A stretch of DNA of 64,000 nt from Acidaminobacter sp964416305 (GTDB taxonomy: Bacteria; Bacillota; Clostridia; Peptostreptococcales; Acidaminobacteraceae). Numbering within the stretch: position 1 is the stretch's first letter; every line of letters starts with the position of its first letter. A program made the position numbers and the translations under genes. The notes below the pieces were generated by a model, which saw only the letters and a program-made list of their open reading frames with translations, had not been told where the DNA came from and searched no databases. This document shows positions 1 to 8,381 of the stretch, piece by piece. The DNA is taken from contig CAYQDM010000009.1 of assembly GCA_964416305.1 (NCBI GenBank), forward strand, positions 1 to 64,000, in the 5' to 3' direction.

Positions 1-1
1 T

Positions 2-82
2 ACCGAGCGCGTAGTGGACTTGCACCACCAAGTTATCGCCCATGCCGGGCGCACCCAAAAAAACACACGCAATAAGGCATAG
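2..82 (+). CDS. C-terminal end of an unidentified protein (partial, cut by window edge)
   Basis: An open frame enters from the left edge and ends at TAG (80-82), giving 26 residues that include ERVVDLHHQVIAHAGRT. It runs into the left arm of the terminator hairpin at 58-102, as the end of a gene often does. The fragment looks protein-like, with well-mixed residues and a basic tail, but I do not recognise the family. It converges with carB. It could be a chance open frame because only 26 codons are visible. Confidence 0.35.
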   Translation, partial: TERVVDLHHQVIAHAGRTQKNTRNKA

Positions 83-102
83 CCTTTTTACGTGTGTTTT
101 TT
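58..102. terminator. Bidirectional rho-independent terminator
   Basis: The arms AAAAAACACACG (59-70) and CGTGTGTTTTTT (91-102) are perfect inverted repeats, with T-runs on both strands. It sits 3' of carB on the minus strand and 3' of the plus-strand fragment at the window edge, so it probably serves both. Confidence 0.75.
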
Positions 103-106
103 CTCA

Positions 107-3100
107 TTAAGAATACGCCATAAAAACATCCACGCTCTGATCGTCAATCCCCTTCTCTAAAAGGGACACCACAGCATAGAAAGTATCAAAGGCGGTCAGG
201 CACATAACTTTATTTTCTACCGCGCGACGACGCATGCGGAAGCCCGGCTTGTTTTTGACTTTCCCGACCGTCGGCAGAATAACGCTGAAGGAAATCTTGT
301 CCCGTGTAAGCCATGTCAGCGCTTCCTCTTCTGTACCTGCGTCAATGACTTTAGCTTGAGGGAACGCTTCTCGGATGGCTTTGGCCGTGCCGGATGTGGC
401 CACAATTTCATACCCCAGGTTGGCGAGTTTTCCGGTGAGCGGAAGAGACACTGCCTTGAACGCATCTGTGATCGACAGGAAAACCCTCTCAACCACTGCC
501 GGATCTCCCGACGCTTCAACCGAACCATTCTCCGCATTTCGATTGCGCTTCGCGCTCTTGGCGCTGAGTCCCCTGAGGGTACCACTGGCAGCAATAAAGC
601 CTTTATACAAAGCGTGCTCCAGCTTAGCATCCATACAGAGTACCTCCCCTGTAGACTTCATTTCAGGGCCGAGTGCAGAGTCCGCAGCAGGAATTTTCTC
701 CATGGAGAAAACCGGATGCTTCACCGCATAAATCTCGCGCTCCGGGTAAAGTCCTGTCGGGTACTCCATGCTGTTGACCGTCTCACCCAGCATGCAGCGG
801 GTGGAGAGCTCAATCATGGGCACGCCGGTGACTTTACTCAGGAATGGCACTGTACGGGATGCCCTTGGATTGACCTCAATCACATAGAGCTTGTCTTTTT
901 CAACAATAAATTGGATATTGAGCAGACCGACAATTTTCAGGGCCTGTGCAATTTTACGGGTTGTCACTATGATTTGACCCTTCATCTTGCTGCTGATGCT
1001 CGGTGCCGGATAGATGGAGATACTGTCGCCGCTGTGAACGCCTGCGCGCTCCAGATGCTCCATGATGCCCGGGATTATGACATTTTCACCGTCAGAGATC
1101 GCGTCGACCTCGACTTCGAGACCGTTGATATACTGGTCGATCAGCACCGTGCTCTTGGGCTCACGTTCGAAGGCGCCAAACAGATAGCGTTCCAGCGCTT
1201 CATCATCATAGACAATTTCCATGCCGAGGCCGCCTATGACATAACTTGGACGCACCAGAAGCGGGAAGCCAAGGCCTTTTGCCTGCAGCATACCATCGGC
1301 AACACTGGAAACGCCATAACCAAGGGGGCTCGGGATGCCTTCTTCGATCAGAATCTGGTTGAAACACTCGCGGTCCTCGGCGTTGTGGACAGCTTCGAAG
1401 GAGGTGCCCAGGATTGGAATCCCTGCCTCTGAGATAAACCGCGCCAGTTTGATGGCAGTCTGGCCGCCATACTGCAGGATAACCCCTACCGGCTTCTCTT
1501 TGTCGACAATGCTCAGAATGTCCTCCTCGGTGATGGGTTCAAAGTAGAGCTTGTCCGAGAGATCAAAGTCCGTGCTGACGGTCTCAGGGTTGTTGTTGAC
1601 AATGATCGCCTCATAGCCCAGATTTTTCAGTGCCAGGACACCATGGACCGAGCAGTAGTCGAACTCCACACCCTGACCAATCCGTATTGGACCGGAACCT
1701 ATGACAATGACTTTCTTGCGGTCACTGACCTCTACCTCGTCCTCCCCGCCGTACATGGAATAATAGTAGGGGGACGTCGCCTCAAATTCGCTGGCACAGG
1801 TGTCGACCATTTTATAAGAAGGCATGATATTGTAAACTTTTCTAAGATCATAGATCTTGTCTGCAGAGGTGTCCTTCATAAGTCGGCTGATCCCTTTGTC
1901 CGCAAAGCCGTAACGCTTCAGGTCCATAAGGAGCTCGGAGTCCAGCACGTTGATCTTCTGATCTCGAATGCGTTCCTCCAGATTAACTATACGCTGAACT
2001 TTGCTCAGGAAGAACGGATCAATGCCGGTCATGCCCTTCAACGCTTCCACGGTTGTACCCCGGCGCATGAGCTCAGTGATGAAGAACAGCCTCATGTCGT
2101 CGCCATTGATGACGCGGTCGATTAACGCCTCAGTGCTCATGGTGTCCGCAATGGGGAATTTGAGGTTATACAAGTTGATCTCAAGGGACCGCACCGCCTT
2201 AAGCAGCGCCGCCTCGAAGCTGCCGGCTATAGCCATAACCTCGCCGGTGGCCATCATCATGGTCCCGAGAATTTTGTCAGCTTCTTTGAATTTGTCAAAA
2301 GGCCACTTCGGAATCTTGACGACCACGTAGTCCAGGGTCGGCTCAAAGCAAGCCTTGGTTTTGCCGGTAATGTCGTTGACGATTTCATCCAGGTCGTAGC
2401 CCAGAGCAATTCTGGTTGCCACTTTCGCGATAGGATAACCCGTCGCCTTGGACGCCAGCGCCGAGGAACGGCTGACCCGCGGATTGACCTCAATGACGTA
2501 GTACCTGTCGCTTTCAGGATCCAGCGCCAGCTGCACGTTACAGCCGCCACGAATCTCCAGGGCATTGACGATATCTATGGACGCCCTGCGAAGCATTTGA
2601 TACTCAAGGTCATTCAGCGTTTGGGACGGGGCTATGACAATGCTGTCCCCCGTATGGACGCCCACCGGATCAAAGTTTTCCATATTGCAGACCGCAATGA
2701 CGTTGCCGCTGTTGTCCCGGATCATCTCGTACTCAATCTCTTTCCAGCCCTTGATGGACTTTTCCACCAAGACCTGTCCGGCGATGCTGAAATCAATGCC
2801 GCGGCGGGCAATTTCCCGCACCTCAGCCTCTGTATTCGCAATGCCGCCGCCTGTGCCGCCCAGGGTAAAAGCCGGGCGGATTATGACCGGCAGCCCAATT
2901 TGATAGGCTTGGGCCACCGCAGACTCAACGTCCTCTGCAATATAGCTTTCTATACAAGGCTGGCCAATCGCCTCCATGGCCGCTCTGAAATCTTCACGAT
3001 CCTCCGAGGTCTCAATGGACTCAAGCGAGGTACCAATAACCTCAACCTTATACTTCTCAAGGACGCCGCGCTTCCACAGCTCCATTGAGAGGTTGAGGGC

Positions 3101-3382
3101 CGTCTGGCCGCCCATGCCGGCAATCATGGCCTCCGGGCGCTCTTTCTCAATAACTTTCTCCAGGAACTCCGGTGTCATGGGCTCCATATAAACATGGTCC
3201 GCCACAGTAGGATCCGTCATGATGGTCGCCGGATTCGAGTTGACCAGTACGACTTCGACGCCCTCTTCCTTCAGCACTTTGCAGGCCTGGGTCCCGGAGT
3301 AGTCGAATTCAGCGCCCTGTCCAATTATGATGGGACCGGAACCAATGACAAGAACCTTTTTAAAGTTGTGCTTTTTCATCAT
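107..3382 (-). CDS. carB: Carbamoyl-phosphate synthase large subunit
   Basis: This is the synthetase subunit that makes carbamoyl phosphate from bicarbonate, ammonia (delivered by CarA) and two ATP, for pyrimidines and arginine. At 1091 aa it is full length. The two duplicated halves each open with the signature loop: GSGPIIIGQGAEFDYSG near residue 14 and GSGPIRIGQGVEFDYCS near residue 560. Each half carries an ATP-grasp domain, and the last ~130 residues form the MGS-like allosteric domain. Two ATGs stand in tandem (3380-3382 and 3377-3379); GGAGG lies 4 or 7 nt before them, so the second is equally possible. The start overlaps the carA stop, indicating translational coupling. Confidence 0.97.
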   Translation of the reverse strand: MMKKHNFKKVLVIGSGPIIIGQGAEFDYSGTQACKVLKEEGVEVVLVNSNPATIMTDPTVADHVYMEPMTPEFLEKVIEKERPEAMIAGMGGQTALNLSMELWKRGVLEKYKVEVIGTSLESIETSEDREDFRAAMEAIGQPCIESYIAEDVESAVAQAYQIGLPVIIRPAFTLGGTGGGIANTEAEVREIARRGIDFSIAGQVLVEKSIKGWKEIEYEMIRDNSGNVIAVCNMENFDPVGVHTGDSIVIAPSQTLNDLEYQMLRRASIDIVNALEIRGGCNVQLALDPESDRYYVIEVNPRVSRSSALASKATGYPIAKVATRIALGYDLDEIVNDITGKTKACFEPTLDYVVVKIPKWPFDKFKEADKILGTMMMATGEVMAIAGSFEAALLKAVRSLEINLYNLKFPIADTMSTEALIDRVINGDDMRLFFITELMRRGTTVEALKGMTGIDPFFLSKVQRIVNLEERIRDQKINVLDSELLMDLKRYGFADKGISRLMKDTSADKIYDLRKVYNIMPSYKMVDTCASEFEATSPYYYSMYGGEDEVEVSDRKKVIVIGSGPIRIGQGVEFDYCSVHGVLALKNLGYEAIIVNNNPETVSTDFDLSDKLYFEPITEEDILSIVDKEKPVGVILQYGGQTAIKLARFISEAGIPILGTSFEAVHNAEDRECFNQILIEEGIPSPLGYGVSSVADGMLQAKGLGFPLLVRPSYVIGGLGMEIVYDDEALERYLFGAFEREPKSTVLIDQYINGLEVEVDAISDGENVIIPGIMEHLERAGVHSGDSISIYPAPSISSKMKGQIIVTTRKIAQALKIVGLLNIQFIVEKDKLYVIEVNPRASRTVPFLSKVTGVPMIELSTRCMLGETVNSMEYPTGLYPEREIYAVKHPVFSMEKIPAADSALGPEMKSTGEVLCMDAKLEHALYKGFIAASGTLRGLSAKSAKRNRNAENGSVEASGDPAVVERVFLSITDAFKAVSLPLTGKLANLGYEIVATSGTAKAIREAFPQAKVIDAGTEEEALTWLTRDKISFSVILPTVGKVKNKPGFRMRRRAVENKVMCLTAFDTFYAVVSLLEKGIDDQSVDVFMAYS

Positions 3383-4455
3383 TTGGCCTCCTTCATCATG
3401 GTCACAAACTGGTCGAACAACAGGTCAGAATCCCGCGGCCCAGGTGACGCCTCCGGATGATACTGCACGCTGAAGATAGGAAGATGTCGGTGCCTCATGC
3501 CCTCCACACTGCCATCGTTGACATTTATATGCGTGATTTCTATCTGTGTCATATCCAGGGACTCTGGCACCGTGACGTAGCCGTGGTTTTGAGCGGTGAT
3601 CACAATGTGGTTGTGAATCAAGTCCTTGACCGGGTGATTGCCGCCCCTATGGCCGTAGACGAGCTTTTCCGTCGTGCCGCCAAAGGCGTGGGTCAGGATT
3701 TGGTGACCCAGGCAAATGCCAAAGACAGGTTTTTTGCCGATGATTTCCTTAACGACCGCCACAATTTCACCAAGCTCAGAAGGATCCCCAGGCCCGTTGG
3801 ACAGCAGCACGCCATCCGGATTACAAGCCAGCACTTCTTCTGCTGTCGATCTCGCCGGGAACACATGGAGTTCCACCCCACGCGCCACCAGCGACTTCAG
3901 GATCCCGCGCTTTACGCCAAAATCCATAACTGCCGCTTTTAGACCACAGGGCTCTTTTGGTGTAATCACGTAAGGTTTTTTTGTGGTGACTTCATCCACA
4001 TAGCCTTTGACGTCGTAGCGATTTAACTCCTGTTTGACTTCGTCAAGGGTGTCAAGGTCTGCGACGATCATCCCCGGCACGGTCCCCTGGCTGCGAAGTT
4101 TTCTCGTCAGCGCTCTGGTATCAATGCCTGATATTCCAATAATGCCGTGACGTGTCATATACGCGTCCAGGCTTTCGTTGCCTCTCCAGTGGGAGTAGTC
4201 ATCCACTTTTTCACGTACGACAAGTCCCCTGACCATAGGCTTCTCAGACTGTTCATCATCCGGATGCACGCCGTAGTTGCCAATCAGCGGGTAGGTCATG
4301 ACCACAACCTGACCAAAATAGGAGGGGTCGGTCAGCACTTCCTGATAACCGGTCATGCTGGTATTGAATACAACTTCTCCTACACGCGAAAAAAGAGCCC
4401 CAAAGAGCTCACCTTCATACTGACTTCCGTCCTTTAAGACCAGAAATCCCTTCAT
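3379..4455 (-). CDS. carA: Carbamoyl-phosphate synthase small (glutaminase) subunit
   Basis: This subunit hydrolyses glutamine and channels ammonia to CarB. The protein is 358 aa, normal for the family. The N-terminal CarA domain begins MKGFLVLKDGS, and the C-terminal class I glutamine amidotransferase domain shows FGICLGHQILTHAFGG with the nucleophilic Cys and SVQYHPEASPGP with the catalytic His. The frame is open upstream to 4581, but the ATG at 4453-4455 follows a good AGGAGAGG site and matches the family start, so the extension is rejected. The stop overlaps the carB start. Confidence 0.96.
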   Translation of the reverse strand: MKGFLVLKDGSQYEGELFGALFSRVGEVVFNTSMTGYQEVLTDPSYFGQVVVMTYPLIGNYGVHPDDEQSEKPMVRGLVVREKVDDYSHWRGNESLDAYMTRHGIIGISGIDTRALTRKLRSQGTVPGMIVADLDTLDEVKQELNRYDVKGYVDEVTTKKPYVITPKEPCGLKAAVMDFGVKRGILKSLVARGVELHVFPARSTAEEVLACNPDGVLLSNGPGDPSELGEIVAVVKEIIGKKPVFGICLGHQILTHAFGGTTEKLVYGHRGGNHPVKDLIHNHIVITAQNHGYVTVPESLDMTQIEITHINVNDGSVEGMRHRHLPIFSVQYHPEASPGPRDSDLLFDQFVTMMKEAK

Positions 4456-4744
4456 GATGCCACCTCTCCTCAATGTATATTTTCCATTAATTGTCAGACA
4501 CATTTCCGACGAGGCAGATGTATGGTATCGATCGATTTTGTATGGACCCGCTCCCGGCGGGACAGAATCTCCGTTCCACATGGCCCGCTCTCAGTCAGGC
4601 CAGATCTGCGCTGCATTTTCGTATTCCATGGCTTCATGGAGTTTGTTTACTGGTTAGAACCGAGCTTGCCGATGGTGACGCTGCGTCACACGCAGCCACC
4701 ACGACAAGCCGGTTCCTTAATACTTGTTTAGCAATGCTCAAATC
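4456..4744 (-). promoter_or_regulatory. Long structured 5' leader of carAB (unclassified)
   Basis: About 290 nt separate the predicted start site from carA. The 5' part folds into a long interrupted hairpin (4656-4716): outer arms AGGAACCGGCTTG and CAAGCTCGGTTCT, then GGTG/CACC, then CTGCGT-GTG-ACGCAG. Further helices are seen at 4545-4563 (GTCCCGCCGGGAGCGGGTC) and around 4585-4605 (GGCC...GGCC). I see no T-run terminator before carA and no PyrR-type loop or known riboswitch consensus. Control at translation or by an unknown aptamer is inference. Confidence 0.35.
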
Positions 4745-4750
4745 TTCGAT

Positions 4751-4779
4751 ATTGTAACCTAAATAGATGTGTTTGTCTA
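4751..4779 (-). promoter_or_regulatory. Sigma-A type promoter of carAB
   Basis: TAGACA (4774-4779), a 17-bp spacer and TACAAT (4751-4756) on the minus strand, with an expected start near 4744. It lies between the end of argH and the structured leader. Confidence 0.5.
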
Positions 4780-4798
4780 TAGAAATCCCAAAAATACT

Positions 4799-6172
4799 TT
4801 AGGCTTCGAGGTATTCTTCCGCAAGTTTCAGCATGTTCTGGACGCTGGCCAGGGAAGTGGAGCCATAGGATTTCTTGTTCTCCACACATCGTTCAATATC
4901 TATGGCGTCATAGACATCCGCGCCAATAAGGTCAGACACCGCCTGCATCTCTTCCAGGGAAAGCGCTTCGAGAATCTTCTTCTCTCTGATCGCATAGGCC
5001 ACCAGCTTACCCGAAACTTCGTGAGCGTCTCTGAACGGCATGCCTTTTTTCACCAGATAATCCGCCAGATCTGTTGCGTTCAGGAATCCTGCCTTGCACT
5101 GATTGAGCATAGGTTCCGGTTTGAACGCGGTGTGTCGGAGCATGTCCGCGAAGACCTTCAGGCACAGTTTAACTGTGTCTCCGGCGTCAAAAACAGGCTC
5201 TTTATCCTCTTGCATGTCCTTGTTATAAGCCATCGGCAAGCCTTTCATCACTGTCAGGAGGGACATGAGATCCCCATAGACTCTGCCGGTCTTGCCGCGG
5301 ATCAGCTCAGCGGCATCCGGGTTCTTCTTCTGAGGCATGATGCTGCTGCCTGTAGCGTAGGCGTCACCTATTTCAATAAAGCCAAATTCACCGGAGCTCC
5401 AGATGACGAACTCTTCCGCAAGCCGGCTGAGGTGCATCATGGTGATGGAACAGGCGCTCAGAAATTCTACGGCGAAATCCCGGTCCGCAACGCTGTCCAT
5501 GGCGTTTTCCGATGGTCCCGAGAAGCCCAGCTCCGCCGCCGTCATAAAACGGTCGCTCTCATAGCTGGTGCCCGCGAGAGCGCCGCTGCCAATTGGCGAA
5601 AGATCCATCCGGTCAAAGGCATCCTCAAAACGGGAAACATCCCGCTTCAGCATCTCGAAATAGGCCATGAGGTGATAGGAAAGCCGCACTGGCTGCGCTT
5701 TTTGCAAATGGGTGTATCCAGGCATAATGACGTGTGTATTTGCGGCAGCATGTTCCAGCAGGACACTCATCAATTCTCTGATAAGGCTTTCAATAACGCG
5801 GCATTCCCGGCGAACATATAACCGAAAATCCAGGGCGACTTGATCGTTCCTGGATCTTGCGGTGTGTATTTTTTTGCCGAGATCGCCGAGTTTTTCCGTC
5901 AACTGCTTTTCAACCGCCATGTGAAGATCTTCGTCTTCAATTTTGAACTTGAAAGAACCAAGCTCGATTTCCGCTTCAATTTCCTTCAGAGCGAGGACGA
6001 GCTTTTTAAGCTCATCCTCGGTAAGAATGCCCATTTTCGCGAGCATCTTGGCGTGAGCCAGGCTGCCTGCGAGATCTTCCTTGTACATTCTATGATCAAA
6101 CTGAATGGAATTGTTGAAGAGGTCCATCAATTGGCTGGTTCCGGACTCGAATCGACCTGACCATAGCTTCAT
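4799..6172 (-). CDS. argH: Argininosuccinate lyase
   Basis: This enzyme cleaves argininosuccinate to arginine and fumarate, the last arginine step. The length of 457 aa is usual. It starts MKLWSGRFESGTS and carries the fumarase/aspartase superfamily signature GSSIMPQKKNPDA near residue 277, whose loop holds the catalytic Ser. Its ATG overlaps the argG stop by 4 nt, so argG-argH is one transcript with coupled translation. No terminator is evident between its stop and the carAB promoter. Confidence 0.97.
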   Translation of the reverse strand: MKLWSGRFESGTSQLMDLFNNSIQFDHRMYKEDLAGSLAHAKMLAKMGILTEDELKKLVLALKEIEAEIELGSFKFKIEDEDLHMAVEKQLTEKLGDLGKKIHTARSRNDQVALDFRLYVRRECRVIESLIRELMSVLLEHAAANTHVIMPGYTHLQKAQPVRLSYHLMAYFEMLKRDVSRFEDAFDRMDLSPIGSGALAGTSYESDRFMTAAELGFSGPSENAMDSVADRDFAVEFLSACSITMMHLSRLAEEFVIWSSGEFGFIEIGDAYATGSSIMPQKKNPDAAELIRGKTGRVYGDLMSLLTVMKGLPMAYNKDMQEDKEPVFDAGDTVKLCLKVFADMLRHTAFKPEPMLNQCKAGFLNATDLADYLVKKGMPFRDAHEVSGKLVAYAIREKKILEALSLEEMQAVSDLIGADVYDAIDIERCVENKKSYGSTSLASVQNMLKLAEEYLEA

Positions 6173-7422
6173 ACGAACTTGATTTCTCCTTTGTCTTCGT
6201 GTTCCAACTTGCCTGCTTCTTCAGCCTCAAGGCGCTTGATTGCCCCAATTTTGAGAGACAGCGTGAAGAGGTTTATGAAGCCCTCTGCATCCTGCTGATT
6301 GTAAACGTCGTCAGCACCAAAGGTGACATAGCGCTCATCATAGAGGGTAAAGTCGGACTTGGAAGCGACGACCATGCAATTCCCCTTGTAAAGCTTGAGT
6401 TTAACATCGCCGGTGACAACTTTTTGAGTCTCATTGATGAAGGCATCCAGTGCCAGCTTCAGCGGCGAAAAAAGGAGTCCGTCATAGACGAGCTCGGAGT
6501 ATCTTGCAGCAACCGTACGCTTAAAGCTCATGGTAGCGCGGTCGAGAACCAGCTTCTCCAAAGCTTTGTGAGCCTGGTAAAGCACTGTGCCGGCAGGGGT
6601 TTCATAAACGCCGCGGGACTTCATGCCAACGAGGCGGTTTTCAACAATGTCGATTAGTCCAACGCCGTTGGCGCCTGCGATATCGTTCAGTTCCATGACG
6701 AGCTCAAGGCCGCCTTTTTTGACGCCATTGAGGGATACCGGAACCCCTTCTTCAAAGCCAACCGTAACATAAGTCGGGACATCCGGCGCCTTCTCAGGCT
6801 GAACGGTCAGTTTATAGATGGACGGGTCATGCTCGTTCCATGGATTCTCCAGGTTGCCGCCTTCGTGGCTGAGGTGCCAGACGTTTTCGTCTCTGGAGTA
6901 GATGTCTTTTTTGGTAACCGGAATTGGAATGCCGTGCTCGATTGCATAGTCAATGCAGTCTTCACGGGACTTGAGATTCCAGAAACGCCAAGGTGCAATG
7001 ATTTTAAGCCTAGGATTGAGTGCCTTGATGCCGGCTTCAAAACGTACCTGGTCGTTGCCCTTTCCGGTCGCGCCGTGAGCAATGGCAACCGCGCCTTCGA
7101 GCTCTGCGACTTCAACGAGTTTTTTGGCAATCAGTGGTCGTGCGTAAGCAGTACCCATGAGATAATCTTCTTCATAGATCGCGCCGGATTTAATGCCCTG
7201 GAACAGATAGTCCTGAACGAACTCTTCTTTGACATCGACTACATACGCTTTGATTGCGCCTGTTTCCATTGCCTTTTTCTTGACAGCCTCAAAATCGTCC
7301 TTCTGACCGACATCAACGCAAACCGCGATAACTTCCATGTCGTATGTCTCTTTGAGCCAAGTGAGGATAACGGAAGTGTCCAAACCTCCGGAATACGCGA
7401 GTACAACTTTATCTTTATTCAT
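6169..7422 (-). CDS. argG: Argininosuccinate synthase
   Basis: It joins citrulline and aspartate with ATP to form argininosuccinate. The length is 417 aa. The N-terminal PP-loop ATP site reads AYSGGLDTSVIL (residues 9-20), and the family's GHGATGKGND-type segment appears as AHGATGKGNDQVRFE near residue 115. The ATG at 7420-7422 follows GAAGGGAG. It is the first gene of the argGH operon, 26 nt from the predicted start site. The C-terminal ~20 residues are slightly longer and more acidic than in many homologues. Confidence 0.97.
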   Translation of the reverse strand: MNKDKVVLAYSGGLDTSVILTWLKETYDMEVIAVCVDVGQKDDFEAVKKKAMETGAIKAYVVDVKEEFVQDYLFQGIKSGAIYEEDYLMGTAYARPLIAKKLVEVAELEGAVAIAHGATGKGNDQVRFEAGIKALNPRLKIIAPWRFWNLKSREDCIDYAIEHGIPIPVTKKDIYSRDENVWHLSHEGGNLENPWNEHDPSIYKLTVQPEKAPDVPTYVTVGFEEGVPVSLNGVKKGGLELVMELNDIAGANGVGLIDIVENRLVGMKSRGVYETPAGTVLYQAHKALEKLVLDRATMSFKRTVAARYSELVYDGLLFSPLKLALDAFINETQKVVTGDVKLKLYKGNCMVVASKSDFTLYDERYVTFGADDVYNQQDAEGFINLFTLSLKIGAIKRLEAEEAGKLEHEDKGEIKFV

Positions 7423-7455
7423 TATTATGCTCCCTTCTGCATATATATTGATTGA

Positions 7456-7483
7456 ATTATAACATTTTTTTGGGCATAATCAA
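7456..7483 (-). promoter_or_regulatory. Promoter of argGH
   Basis: TTGATT (7478-7483), a 16-bp spacer and TATAAT (7456-7461) on the minus strand. The expected start is near 7448, leaving a short leader with a good ribosome site. Confidence 0.6.
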
Positions 7484-7637
7484 CCACTTTTCATGAAATT
7501 TTTTAAAATTTTTTAGGCAAAATTAAATAATTTCATCCATACACAAGAATTCCAATAAAAGTCCCGCGGCCGAAGCGACGGCAAATTCAGAGTTCCTCAC
7601 TTTTCTGCTGCGCAGGCATGATGTTTGGGCTATACCT

Positions 7638-7711
7638 TATCGATTTTTATTCAGATTGTATACACGTATATGAAGTTGCATAATCGTTGCATATATACAT
7701 TCGTATTCATT
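7638..7711 (-). promoter_or_regulatory. Two candidate ArgR/AhrC boxes upstream of argG
   Basis: On the minus strand 7638-7655 reads TCTGAATAAAAATCGATA, sharing the 11-base core TGAATAAAAAT with the Bacillus AhrC box. 7694-7711 reads AATGAATACGAATGTATA, a weaker match. A possible second promoter (TATGCA, 16 bp, TACAAT at 7655-7660) lies between them, so the first box would overlap its start site. Apart from this, the proximal promoter and the iorB terminator, the 375-bp gap 7423-7797 shows no gene; 7484-7637 holds only short GC-rich inverted repeats. Confidence 0.45.
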
Positions 7712-7760
7712 ATCGTGATCCGATGTAAACTCGATGTCAGACACCGAGTTTCTTCCAATC

Positions 7761-7787
7761 AAAAAGGACGCTCAAAGAGCGTCCTTT
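7761..7787 (-). terminator. Terminator after iorB
   Basis: On the minus strand AAAGGACGCTC-TTT-GAGCGTCCTTTTT forms an 8-bp GC-rich stem followed by a T-run, 11 nt after the iorB stop. Confidence 0.8.
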
Positions 7788-7797
7788 CATATAACTG

Positions 7798-8379
7798 TTA
7801 ACCTTTAACCTGATCCATGCCAGCCTTCAAGGCCTTTAGATTGATCTCGACAAACTGCGGCTTCACGGTGTCGCGAATGACAGTCTCCCAATCAAGACTT
7901 TCCAGACCCATGGCTTTAATCAGCGTCCCCACGAGTACTACGTTCATGGTTCTAGGATTTCCCAGTTCTGCTGCAATCTCACCGGCCTTGATGACAACCG
8001 TCTCGGCCCGTTCACGGATTGCGTCCAGAATACCCTCCGGATAATCCGCGGAACCCATCAAAATAGGTGCAGACCAAAGCTCGTGATCGTTGACGACGAC
8101 TTTACCGTTTGGATTCATATAATCCAACCAGCGCATTGCCTCCATGCTTTCAAAGGAAACCAGCAAGTCCGCCTGACCTTTGCCGATGATGGGTGAATAC
8201 ACCTTCTCACCATACCGCACTTGCGTGGTTACGCTGCCGCCACGCTGGGCCATGCCGTGAACCTCAGACATTTTTACATCATAACCGGCATTGATTAAAC
8301 CTGCTGCCAAAATCTTACTCGCCAGAATAATGCCCTGGCCACCGACGCCTGCAAATAAGATGTTTTTAATCTCAGCCAT
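7798..8379 (-). CDS. iorB: Indolepyruvate:ferredoxin oxidoreductase, beta subunit
   Basis: It is the small (gamma-domain) partner of IorA in oxidative decarboxylation of aryl-pyruvates to aryl-acetyl-CoA with reduction of ferredoxin. At 193 aa it has the usual size. The N-terminus FAGVGGQGIILASKILAAG is the typical pyruvate-ferredoxin-oxidoreductase gamma domain, followed by MSEVHGMAQRGGSV. It begins 2 nt after the iorA stop and ends at a strong terminator, so it is the last gene of the ptb-iorA-iorB unit. Confidence 0.93.
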   Translation of the reverse strand: MAEIKNILFAGVGGQGIILASKILAAGLINAGYDVKMSEVHGMAQRGGSVTTQVRYGEKVYSPIIGKGQADLLVSFESMEAMRWLDYMNPNGKVVVNDHELWSAPILMGSADYPEGILDAIRERAETVVIKAGEIAAELGNPRTMNVVLVGTLIKAMGLESLDWETVIRDTVKPQFVEINLKALKAGMDQVKG

Positions 8380-8381
8380 GA

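Noticed and set aside
356..1432. Long plus-strand open frame (358 codons) opposite carB
   Set aside because: It lies wholly within the well-supported carB gene on the other strand and its translation has no family resemblance. The same applies to the many other frames antisense to argH, argS, mutS2, pheT and thrS.
4456..4581. 42-residue N-terminal extension of CarA
   Set aside because: It lies upstream of the AGGAGAGG site and overlaps the structured leader, and CarA proteins start at MKGFL-like sequences.
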